Below are positions 1 to 5,800 of a DNA stretch of 5,800 bases, one piece after another. The stretch comes from an uncultured Solirubrobacterales bacterium. Lineage in GTDB: Bacteria > Actinomycetota > Thermoleophilia > Solirubrobacterales > Solirubrobacteraceae. The DNA lies in contig CALJKH010000196.1 in the NCBI GenBank assembly GCA_937973575.1, positions 1 through 5,800 on the forward strand. The letters run 5' to 3'. Position 1 is the stretch's first letter; each line of letters starts with the position of its first letter. The notes under the pieces were generated by a model. The model saw only the letters and a list, made by a program, of their open reading frames with translations. It was not told where the DNA came from and did not search any database. A program made the translations under genes and the position numbers.

Positions 1-129
1 GATGGTGAAGACGTCTGGGGCACGACCGGGGTCTCGCCCAACGTGATTGAGGCGTCATGGGACGCTCTCGTTGACTCCCTTGAGTTTGGGATGCAACCCG
101 TGCTCAGCAAGCGGGATGGACAGTCCTGA
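1..129 (+). CDS. cimA: Citramalate synthase, C-terminal end (partial, 5' end outside window)
   Basis: Frame 1 is open from the first base to a TGA at 127-129 and gives 42 residues. They include WGTTGVSPNVIEASWDALVD followed by a short LEFGM segment and a polar end. This matches the end of the C-terminal regulatory (LeuA-dimer type) domain of the CimA branch of the 2-isopropylmalate synthase family, where a W-G-T-x-G-V-S-x-N-I-I-E-A-S-W pattern precedes the stop. CimA condenses pyruvate with acetyl-CoA to (R)-citramalate in the cytoplasm, the threonine-independent route to 2-oxobutyrate and isoleucine; the C-terminal domain usually mediates isoleucine feedback. The catalytic TIM barrel lies outside the window, so a close paralogue (2-isopropylmalate or homocitrate synthase) cannot be fully excluded, though the ending fits CimA best. 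The stop lies one base before the next gene's likely start, suggesting an operon. Confidence 0.8.
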   Translation, partial: DGEDVWGTTGVSPNVIEASWDALVDSLEFGMQPVLSKRDGQS

Positions 130-130
130 G

Positions 131-1258
131 ATGACTGCCGATGAGCCAGTCATCGGCCTCGCTCGACCCGTCTTGGGGGTTGAGGAGGAGGATGCGGTTC
201 TCGAAGTGCTTCGGAGTGGACAGCTCAGCCTTGGCCCGAAGACGGTTGAGTTCGAAAATGAGTTCGCAAAGCTGCTTGGTGTTCCACACGCCGTTGCTGT
301 TTCCTCAGGGACGGCCGGCCTTCATCTTGCGCTCAATGCGATCGGAGTAGGACCGGGTGATGAGGTCATCACCAGCCCATTCTCGTTCGTAGCATCGGTT
401 AACGCGATCCTCTATACCGGTGCCAAGCCGGTGTTCGTGGATGTTGATCCCGTCAGCTTGACTGTGGATCCAGATCAACTCGCTTCAGCTATTACCCAGA
501 GAACCGCGGCGCTCTTGCCAGTGGACATCTTTGGGATGCCGTCCCGTGTTGATCTACTTGAAGCTCATGGGCTACCGATCGTCCAAGACTCGTGCGAAGC
601 GTTGGGTGCCGTCGATCTCGAAGGGGTTCCAGTTGGCGGCAGAGGCCACCCTGCGACTTTTGGCTTCTATGCCAACAAGCAGATGACGACAGGCGAGGGT
701 GGAATGGTTGCCTGCGGTTCAGAGGAGATCGCAGCGCGGATCTCGAGCGAGCGCAACCAAGGGCGTGCGCCCGACATGGGCTGGCTGGACCATGATCGCC
801 TTGGGTGGAACTATCGAATTAGCGAGATCCAGGCTGCGATTGGTGTTGTTCAGCTCACCCGTCTCTCCGGGATGCTGAAGGCTCGCAGTGACGTTGCCGC
901 TAGCTACACGGAGCGTCTTGCGGGGCTCGCGGGACTGGGTCTGCCATCAGCATCATGGGATGGCGGTACACGCGGTTGGTTTGTCTATGTCGTGGATATG
1001 CCGGATGGCGTTGATCGAGACCGAGTCATTGAGCACCTTCGATCAAAGGGCGTTGATTGCAAGCCCTACCTTCCAGCACTCCACCTGATGCCACATGTGG
1101 CTGCTGCCACGGGAGCTAAGCCAGGCGAGTTCCCGGTGACTGAGAGGGCAGGGGCACGGGGTGTAGCGCTGCCATTTCACCCTCAGCTGAGCGAAGCTGA
1201 GATTGAGCGAGTGGTAAGCGTGTTGGCAGAAGCAATTGGGCAGCCTGACCCCGCTTAG
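131..1258 (+). CDS. DegT/DnrJ/EryC1/StrS family PLP-dependent aminotransferase
   Basis: Encodes 375 residues from the ATG at 131, a normal length for this fold-type I family, which typically transfers an amino group from glutamate to a keto-sugar nucleotide. Numbered from that start: an opening IGLARPVLGVEEEDAVLEVL typical of the family; SSGTAGLHLAL at 58-68 (PLP phosphate binding); QDSCEALGA at 152-160 with D153 placed to contact the PLP ring nitrogen; and FYANKQMTTGEGG at 179-191, where K183 is the predicted Schiff-base lysine. A LGWNYRISEIQAAIG block follows. All expected catalytic elements are present, so it should be active. Start choice: 131 lies one base after the cimA stop and has GGATGGA about 10 nt upstream; an in-frame ATG at 116 would add five residues and overlap cimA, and one at 47 would put 28 cimA-overlapping residues in front. 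Substrate is unknown: no sugar-nucleotide genes are visible and the neighbours are amino-acid biosynthesis genes. Confidence 0.9.
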   Translation: MTADEPVIGLARPVLGVEEEDAVLEVLRSGQLSLGPKTVEFENEFAKLLGVPHAVAVSSGTAGLHLALNAIGVGPGDEVITSPFSFVASVNAILYTGAKPVFVDVDPVSLTVDPDQLASAITQRTAALLPVDIFGMPSRVDLLEAHGLPIVQDSCEALGAVDLEGVPVGGRGHPATFGFYANKQMTTGEGGMVACGSEEIAARISSERNQGRAPDMGWLDHDRLGWNYRISEIQAAIGVVQLTRLSGMLKARSDVAASYTERLAGLAGLGLPSASWDGGTRGWFVYVVDMPDGVDRDRVIEHLRSKGVDCKPYLPALHLMPHVAAATGAKPGEFPVTERAGARGVALPFHPQLSEAEIERVVSVLAEAIGQPDPA

Positions 1259-1267
1259 ACTGCGTCT

Positions 1268-2638
1268 GTGTCCAGATTCCGCGAACCACAGGACCCGCTG
1301 TTCGTCGAGATGAACAGCTCCGCCGGCTTTGACTGGCGGCTAGCTCCGTACGACATTGCCCTTTCGAGGGCCCATGTGCGGATGCTTGCAGCGAAGGGAA
1401 TTCTGTCTGGCGAGGACCGAGAGCAGATCATCGGAGCGCTCGACCAAGTCGAAGGTGAGCTAGAGGACGGAACGTTTGAGTTTCTCCAAAGCGATGAGGA
1501 CATCCACATGGCTATTGAGCGGCGCGTCACCGCGCTGATTGGGGACAGTGGTGCACGCATCCATACAGCCCGGTCTCGTAATGACCAGGTGGCTACAGGG
1601 CTGGCGCTTTGGATCCGGGCCCATGCCCGAGCTGCAGCAGACGCTGCTAGGGACCTCGAGGCAGTACTCCTAGCAGTAGCTGAGAGGCACCTAGACTGGG
1701 CTCTGCCGGGATACACGCATCTTCAGCGGGCCCAACCGGTCTACCTCTCTCATCACGCCTTAGCGTGGTTCTGGATGATCCACAGGGATCGGCGGCGTTT
1801 CCTTGCGGTGGAGGCCGAGGCAAAACGATTCATGCCGCTGGGAGCTGGTGCGCTCGCCGGCGTCAACTTCGACACCGATCGTCGGATGGTCGCTGCCGAG
1901 CTCGGCTTTGACGGCGTTGCACTCAATTCGATTGATGCCGTCGCAGATCGCGATTTGGCTTTGGAGCTCCTTTCAGCACACGCGATTTGTGCAACCCACC
2001 TTTCGCGGATAGGCAGCGAGCTTGTGATCTGGAGCAGCCAAGAGTTCGGCTTCGTAACGATGTCTGATGCGTGGTCTTCTGGGTCGTCAATCATGCCCCA
2101 GAAGAAGAACCCAGACGCCGCTGAGCTGCTGAGAGCGAAGGCTCCGAGGGTTGTTGGCCATTTGGCCGCATTGCATGGGGTTCTTCATGCCCTTCCGCTG
2201 ACCTACAACAAGGATCTTCAAGAAGATAAGGAGCACCTGTTCGACTCGGCGACCACCGTTGAGCTTTCCCTCGCAGCGACGGCTGGAATGCTGGCGACAT
2301 GTGCCTTCAATCAAGAAGCGATGGCTACCGCTGCCGCCGATGATCTCGTCGCGGCCACCGACCTCGCCGACCTGCTGGTCGGTAAGGGGATGCCGTTCCG
2401 AGACGCTCACGGTGTCGTGGCTGGACTTGTTCGTCTCGCCGTCGATAGTGGCCGTGGGCTTGGCGACCTTACTCCCGAGGAAGTAACGGAGGCGTCGGCG
2501 CTCCTTCTTCCAGAGTATTCGGCGCTCTTGGCGCCAGGGCAAACGCTGGAGTCGAAAAGGTCAGAGGGCGGAACTGCCCTCGAGCGTGTGCGTGAGCAAC
2601 TTGGTCGGGCTCACGCCAGCCACTCGGCTACTGCTTAG
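1268..2638 (+). CDS. argH: Argininosuccinate lyase
   Basis: Encodes 456 residues, close to the usual ~460. It cleaves argininosuccinate to arginine and fumarate, the last step of arginine synthesis, as a cytoplasmic homotetramer of the fumarase/aspartase superfamily. Visible landmarks: FDWRLAPYDIALSRAHVRML at 21-40; DEDIHMAIE at 77-85; HTARSRNDQVAT at 99-110; GYTHLQRAQP at 148-157 with H151 as the predicted catalytic-site histidine; the superfamily signature GSSIMPQKKNPD at 272-283 carrying the mobile-loop serines; TYNKDLQEDKE at 312-322; and the C-terminal lyase block ATDLADLLVGKGMPFRDAH at 363-381. The start is a GTG at 1268, the first start codon after the in-frame TAG that ends the upstream gene; no good Shine-Dalgarno is visible, so translation may be coupled to the aminotransferase 9 bp upstream. 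Oddity: the protein begins MSRFREPQDP, lacking the W-G-G part of the usual N-terminal WGGRF motif. argG is not in the window. Confidence 0.96.
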   Translation: MSRFREPQDPLFVEMNSSAGFDWRLAPYDIALSRAHVRMLAAKGILSGEDREQIIGALDQVEGELEDGTFEFLQSDEDIHMAIERRVTALIGDSGARIHTARSRNDQVATGLALWIRAHARAAADAARDLEAVLLAVAERHLDWALPGYTHLQRAQPVYLSHHALAWFWMIHRDRRRFLAVEAEAKRFMPLGAGALAGVNFDTDRRMVAAELGFDGVALNSIDAVADRDLALELLSAHAICATHLSRIGSELVIWSSQEFGFVTMSDAWSSGSSIMPQKKNPDAAELLRAKAPRVVGHLAALHGVLHALPLTYNKDLQEDKEHLFDSATTVELSLAATAGMLATCAFNQEAMATAAADDLVAATDLADLLVGKGMPFRDAHGVVAGLVRLAVDSGRGLGDLTPEEVTEASALLLPEYSALLAPGQTLESKRSEGGTALERVREQLGRAHASHSATA

Positions 2639-2641
2639 GCC

Positions 2642-4942
2642 CTAGCCAGTCGGGCCAGAGCCGCCTTCGGCACCAGTACCGCCACTACCAGCGCCGCCGC
2701 CACCCCCACCAGCAGTGGAGCCGGAACTGCCGCCGCCCGAGCCACCACCACCGCTGGAGCCACCGCCGGAGCCACCGCTGCCGCCGCCGGAGCCACCGCC
2801 GCCTCCGCCGGCACCGGATGTGTTCCCACTGCCGCCGCCACCGCCAGTACCGCCGCCTCCAGTTCCACCAGAGTAGGAGGGGTAGGTTTGGTTTCCATCG
2901 GACGAGCCCCCATCTGTGGGGACCTGATTGGCAGGCACGCCTGACGCTTTGGCGCTGGCCCTCGTCTGAAGGATTGTTTGCGCCGATGTAATGAAGTTGT
3001 GCCAAATCTCGGCAGGGAATGTGCCACCAGCAACAGGACCTCCGCTGTAGTCAGTGGCCATCGACTTCACCTTGTCGGGGTAACCCACCCAGACAGCAAC
3101 CGTGTACTTCTCGTTCCAGCCAACGAACCAAGCATCGCCGTAGTTCTCAGTAGTGCCGGTCTTTCCAGCTGCGAATCCGCCAGATGCTGCCGCCTTGCCG
3201 GTTCCGCTTGAGACGACGCTTTGCAGAACAGAGCTGACAGTGTCTGCAACTCCTGAGGACATGACACGAGTCTCACTGCGGCTGTTCTTTACGAGCAGCT
3301 TGCCGGACTGGGTCTTGATGGATTCGATTCCAACTGGACCACCGTCGGTGCCGCCAAGACCGTTGGCGCTGTCCACGCGTAGACCACGAGTGGCGAACGT
3401 CTCGTAAGCGTGAGCCATATCCAGCGGGCTAACGCCCTCCTTAAGTCCTCCGAGGGTCACGGCGTAGTTTGTGGAAATCGGTGACCTAACTCCCATTCGG
3501 TTCGCCATCTTTGCGATCCGGGTTGTCCCGACCTTGATGCCCAACTCGGCATAGACCGAGTTGTCAGAGGTCACCATCGCGTCGGCAAGGCTGCGACTTC
3601 CGGCGTAGGAGTTCTCGTAGTTGTTAACGATGAAGAACTCCTTGCCCCCCGTGTGAGGGACTGTGAAGATCTTCCTCCTGGACTCCCAGACGGAGTTGAC
3701 CGAGATCCCCTTCTGGAGCGCCACAGCCAGGGTGAAGGGCTTAAACGATGAGCCGGGCTGACGGTGGCCTTGAGTGGCCAGGTTGAAGGGGTGCGTCTTG
3801 AAGTTCGGGCCGCCAACCATGGCACGCACTGCGCCGCTCTTGTTATCGATTGCGACAAGCGAGGCTGTCGGGCCTCCGCTATCTGGAGGAAGCATTGAAT
3901 AGACAGCGTTCTCGGCAGCCTTCTGGAGATCCAAGTCGAGTGTGGTTTTGATTCGAAGCCCACCGGTGTAGGTCTTTGTCGACCCGAGCTTCGCGACGAG
4001 AAGGTTCTTAGCCCAACTTGTGAAGTAGGGCGCCTTGCTGTCCTCAGTAGGCGGAGTGATGTCGTACTGATCGGGAACTGTGCGCATTCGGTCGCGCTGG
4101 TATTCATCTTCGGTGATGAAGCCTTGATTTCGCATTAGCGATAGGACGATGTTGCGGCGCTGCGTGGCAGCTACGGGGTGCGCGATCGGGTCGAAGCCAA
4201 TCGGTGAGGCAATGATTCCAGCGACCATTGCTGCTTCAGCGGTATCTAGGTCAGCAGCGCAATAAGGATCGGCGGCTGACTCGCCGCAGCCTGGGTGGGC
4301 CTTCCCGAAGTAGACACGGGCCGCTGACTCGACCCCGTAGGCGCCCTCACCGAAGTAGATCGTGTTCAGGTACTCGCTAAGGATCTTGTCCTTGGACCAT
4401 TTCCTATTGAGGTGGTAAGCGAGCGCTGCTTCTTTGATCTTCTGAAACACGGTCCTCTGGTTGGCTGCCGAGAGAGCGTTCTTAACGAATTGCTGTGAGA
4501 TCGTTGACGCTCCCTGAACAGGAGCTCCGGTGATTAGGTCGGACCAGAGGGCGCGACCCATTCCCCTTAGGTCGATTCCGGTGTTTTCGTAGAAGCGACG
4601 GTCCTCTACTGAAATAACAGCGTGCTTGATCGAGGGTGCGATCTGATCGGAGGGGGCGAGATAACGATTTTTCGGTCCGGTCAGTACGCCGAGCTGCTTC
4701 CCATTGGTGTCATAAAGGATTGAGTTGGCCGAGTGCCGATATTCCTGTCGGTTCTCTAATCCCGGCAGGTCTGCGGAGACGCCGGTGAGAGCTCCGAAGG
4801 CCAAGGAGATGAAGGCGATCACACCAAGACCGAAGAGAACTAGGGCAAGTCTCCACTTATGGACAACAGGTGGCCGCTTCAGTCGCCGGCGCTGTCGCCG
4901 CTCAAGCGAATCGGGAGTGGGGTGGTCCGGGAGATCGCTCAT
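2642..4942 (-). CDS. Class A penicillin-binding protein (PBP1A-type transglycosylase/transpeptidase)
   Basis: Encodes 766 residues; bifunctional enzyme that polymerises lipid II glycan strands and cross-links peptidoglycan outside the membrane (ponA/mrcA-type). Residues 1-30 are a basic cytoplasmic tail (RRQRRRLKR), and about 31-53 form one transmembrane anchor. The GT51 domain follows: EDRRFYENTGID at 113-124 with E113 the predicted catalytic glutamate (N120 sits where H is common), GASTISQQFVKN at 144-155, RKWSKDKILSEYLN at 180-193, and TAEAAMVAGIIASP at 234-247. The transpeptidase domain has S398-S-F-K401 (nucleophile S398), S459-D-N461, and K594-T-G-T597, so both activities look intact. 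The only two cysteines, C219 and C228, lie in an insert of the GT domain. From about 678 to the end is a Gly/Ser-rich tail with no recognised domain. The start ATG at 4940-4942 has only a weak upstream purine stretch. It converges with argH (3 bp between stops) and diverges from tyrS. Confidence 0.96.
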   Translation of the reverse strand: MSDLPDHPTPDSLERRQRRRLKRPPVVHKWRLALVLFGLGVIAFISLAFGALTGVSADLPGLENRQEYRHSANSILYDTNGKQLGVLTGPKNRYLAPSDQIAPSIKHAVISVEDRRFYENTGIDLRGMGRALWSDLITGAPVQGASTISQQFVKNALSAANQRTVFQKIKEAALAYHLNRKWSKDKILSEYLNTIYFGEGAYGVESAARVYFGKAHPGCGESAADPYCAADLDTAEAAMVAGIIASPIGFDPIAHPVAATQRRNIVLSLMRNQGFITEDEYQRDRMRTVPDQYDITPPTEDSKAPYFTSWAKNLLVAKLGSTKTYTGGLRIKTTLDLDLQKAAENAVYSMLPPDSGGPTASLVAIDNKSGAVRAMVGGPNFKTHPFNLATQGHRQPGSSFKPFTLAVALQKGISVNSVWESRRKIFTVPHTGGKEFFIVNNYENSYAGSRSLADAMVTSDNSVYAELGIKVGTTRIAKMANRMGVRSPISTNYAVTLGGLKEGVSPLDMAHAYETFATRGLRVDSANGLGGTDGGPVGIESIKTQSGKLLVKNSRSETRVMSSGVADTVSSVLQSVVSSGTGKAAASGGFAAGKTGTTENYGDAWFVGWNEKYTVAVWVGYPDKVKSMATDYSGGPVAGGTFPAEIWHNFITSAQTILQTRASAKASGVPANQVPTDGGSSDGNQTYPSYSGGTGGGGTGGGGGSGNTSGAGGGGGGSGGGSGGSGGGSSGGGGSGGGSSGSTAGGGGGGAGSGGTGAEGGSGPTG
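2645..2872 (-). repeat. Low-complexity GC-rich repeat encoding the Gly/Ser-rich tail of the penicillin-binding protein
   Basis: Codons for residues 691-766 of the penicillin-binding protein are almost all GGN (Gly) mixed with Ser, Thr and Ala, giving runs such as GGGGGG and GGGSGGGSS. On the + strand this reads as GCC/ACC/GCT-rich DNA. A 16-bp direct repeat CCGCCGGAGCCACCGC occurs at 2763-2778 and 2784-2799, and a one-mismatch copy (CCGCTGGAGCCACCGC) at 2751-2766. The offsets of 12 and 21 bp are multiples of three, so copy-number change by replication slippage would keep the reading frame. The same composition leaves other minus-strand frames open across the segment, but those are shadows. 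Protein-level role is probably a flexible extracytoplasmic extension; that is inference. Confidence 0.85.
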
Positions 4943-4988
4943 CGTGGTCCGAATCTGCCCTGCCGCAGTGGTTCAACCGGCGTGGCGG

Positions 4989-5018
4989 CGGACAATCCGG
5001 GTCACCCGAGTCTAGCAT
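4989..5018 (+). promoter_or_regulatory. Candidate tyrS promoter giving a leaderless or near-leaderless transcript
   Basis: CGGACA at 4989-4994 matches four of six -35 consensus positions (GACA). After an 18-bp spacer, TAGCAT at 5013-5018 fits the TANNNT form of a -10 element. Transcription starting about 7 nt beyond the -10 would fall at about 5025-5027, on or just before the tyrS ATG. That agrees with the lack of a clear Shine-Dalgarno in front of tyrS and with the frequency of leaderless transcripts in actinobacteria. It is a pattern match over short motifs only. Confidence 0.3.
4998..5008. promoter_or_regulatory. 11-bp inverted repeat CGGGT-C-ACCCG, possible operator
   Basis: Two perfect 5-bp arms flank a single central base. 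The repeat lies inside the 18-bp spacer of the candidate tyrS promoter and just downstream of the minus-strand -10-like element, a position where a bound protein could block either direction. It does not extend beyond 5 bp per arm, and short GC palindromes occur by chance, so an operator role is only a suggestion. Confidence 0.25.
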
Positions 5019-5026
5019 TGGGCTTT

Positions 5027-5800
5027 ATGTCGCCCGCCGATCCACTTCAGCACCATCTCCCGCCTGCGGGGACGATCGGTGATTCAGCAGCAGAGGCTGC
5101 ATGGCTTGAACGGAACGTCGTTGAGTCGCTTCCAGTCGGTGGGCTGGAGAAGAGGCTCACGAAGGCTCGAGACTCCGGCACCGCGCTCCGGATCAAGCTG
5201 GGTATCGATCCAACGGCTCCAGATATTCACCTCGGTTTCACTGTCGTCCTTGGCAAGCTGCGTGAATTTCAGGAACTGGGCCATACCGTCGTTTTGATCA
5301 TTGGCGACTGGACGGCTCGGGTCGGCGACCCGAGTGGGCGTTCCGCGACTCGCCCGGTCCTCGCCCCAGAGCAGATTGAGGAAAACGCCAAGACCTTTGC
5401 GGAGCAGGCACTCAAGGTTCTAAGAGAGGATCGACTCGAGATCCGACGGAACGGCGAGTGGTTGGACATGCCGCTCGACGAGCTCTTCGGAATTCTCAGG
5501 ACCGTGACCGTCGCTCAAGTTACGGAGCGCGACGACATCTCTAAACGGTTAGCGGAGGGGAGCCCAGTCAGCGTTCTCGAACTGCTGTACCCGATCCTTC
5601 AGGCCTGGGACTCGGTTGCCGTCAAGAGCGATGTTGAGCTTGGTGGAACAGACCAGCACTTCAATCTGCTCCTCGGCCGTGATGTGCAGCGCGCCTTTGG
5701 CCAGCCGGAGCAGATCGCGCTTGAGCTTCCGATTCTCGTTGGTACCGATGGAACTCGCAAGATGTCGAAGAGCTTGGGTAACTACATCGGAGTGACTGAG
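5027..5800 (+). CDS. tyrS: Tyrosyl-tRNA synthetase, N-terminal 258 residues (3' end outside window)
   Basis: Class I aminoacyl-tRNA synthetase that charges tRNA-Tyr in the cytoplasm. The frame is open from the ATG at 5027 to the window end. Visible landmarks: LGIDPTAPDIHLGF, with the HIGH-type motif as HLGF at 68-71; the IIGDWTARVGDPSGRSATRP block that marks the longer bacterial TyrRS subtype; GGTDQHFNLLLGRD beginning at 206 (tyrosine and adenylate pocket); and KMSKS at 245-249. These cover the whole Rossmann catalytic core; the missing part should be the anticodon-binding region and S4-type RNA-binding domain, roughly the last 150 residues. The N-terminus carries about 25 residues, rich in Pro, His and Ala, before the conserved AWLERNVVESLP segment. 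ATG 5027 is preferred because it is the best start upstream of the conserved region; an in-frame TTG at 5018 is possible. No strong Shine-Dalgarno is seen, consistent with leaderless translation. Confidence 0.95.
   Translation, partial: MSPADPLQHHLPPAGTIGDSAAEAAWLERNVVESLPVGGLEKRLTKARDSGTALRIKLGIDPTAPDIHLGFTVVLGKLREFQELGHTVVLIIGDWTARVGDPSGRSATRPVLAPEQIEENAKTFAEQALKVLREDRLEIRRNGEWLDMPLDELFGILRTVTVAQVTERDDISKRLAEGSPVSVLELLYPILQAWDSVAVKSDVELGGTDQHFNLLLGRDVQRAFGQPEQIALELPILVGTDGTRKMSKSLGNYIGVTE

Larger units (their letters stand above)
4943..5026. promoter_or_regulatory. Divergent intergenic region between the penicillin-binding protein gene and tyrS
   Basis: These 84 bp separate two divergent start codons, and the only other intergenic gaps are 1, 9 and 3 bp, so this is the one place in the window where promoters and operators are expected. 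It contains the tyrS promoter candidate, an 11-bp inverted repeat, and AGTCTA at 5009-5014, which on the minus strand reads TAGACT (fits TANNNT) and would give the penicillin-binding protein gene a leader of about 60 nt. No matching -35 hexamer is visible for the minus-strand element. I see no T-box-like leader for tyrS; the space is too short for one. Confidence 0.6.

Noticed and set aside
47..130. Longer aminotransferase start at 47 (28 extra residues) or 116 (5 extra)
   Set aside because: The 47 start lies within the conserved end of cimA and gives a non-family N-terminus; 116 remains possible but has no better ribosome-binding site than 131.
1255..1716. 153-codon minus-strand open frame opposite argH
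   Set aside because: Ser/Ala/Arg-rich, no recognisable domain, and fully antisense to the well-conserved start of ArgH.
2087..2542. 151-codon minus-strand open frame opposite the 3' half of argH
   Set aside because: No family resemblance, and it lies antisense to conserved ArgH motifs, so it is a shadow frame.
2638..2656. Small hairpin GGCCC / GGGCC with a 9-nt loop at the convergent stops
   Set aside because: Only 5 bp of stem, a large loop and no T-run on either side, so it does not qualify as an intrinsic terminator.
2635..3033. Minus-strand open frames overlapping the end of the penicillin-binding protein gene, Ala/Val/Pro-rich or Trp/Arg-rich
   Set aside because: They are other frames of the Gly-codon repeat; their composition is an artefact of GGN-rich DNA, and the penicillin-binding protein frame is clearly the real one.
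3571..4107. 178-codon minus-strand open frame inside the penicillin-binding protein gene
   Set aside because: Ser/Arg/Pro-rich translation typical of a shifted frame; the overlapping frame carries all transpeptidase motifs.
5079..5469. Short open frames on both strands over the start of tyrS
   Set aside because: They overlap the tyrS frame, which shows HLGF, GGTDQ and KMSKS motifs; none has features of its own.
1..5800. Search by eye for CRISPR repeats, tRNA or rRNA genes, insertion-sequence ends, integrases, and defence or toxin modules
   Set aside because: None seen; over 98% of the window is covered by five recognisable housekeeping-type genes.

Overview
The window is compact, ordinary-looking bacterial chromosome with five protein-coding genes, two of them cut by the window edges. 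The protein families and sequence style suggest an actinobacterium. From memory, the wording of ArgH (for example AGVNFDTDR) and the two-cysteine insert in the penicillin-binding protein resemble Thermoleophilia (Solirubrobacterales-type) proteins. That placement is inference; no search was run. GC looks like roughly 55-60% on sampled lines, modest for that group.

Layout. Positions 1-129 (+) hold the last 42 codons of a citramalate-synthase-like gene (cimA). One base after its stop comes a DegT/DnrJ/EryC1/StrS-family PLP aminotransferase (131-1258, +). Nine bases after that comes argininosuccinate lyase, argH (1268-2638, +, GTG start). The three are packed as one co-directional run and are probably co-transcribed. 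On the opposite strand, ending only 3 bp from argH, is a class A penicillin-binding protein (2642-4942, -) with a long glycine-rich C-terminal tail. After an 84-bp divergent intergenic region, tyrosyl-tRNA synthetase (tyrS) starts at 5027 (+) and runs off the window after 258 codons.

Function. The left block joins amino-acid biosynthesis (citramalate route to 2-oxobutyrate and isoleucine; last step of arginine synthesis) with an aminotransferase of unassigned substrate. The right block is cell-wall synthesis facing translation. The only intergenic space is 4943-5026, which holds a possible leaderless tyrS promoter and an 11-bp inverted repeat. I see no RNA genes, CRISPR arrays, insertion sequences, phage genes or toxin/defence modules, and nothing that amounts to a previously undescribed system. 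The observations most worth checking are the aminotransferase's linkage to cimA/argH, the isolated cysteine pair in the penicillin-binding protein, its low-complexity tail, and the divergent control region.
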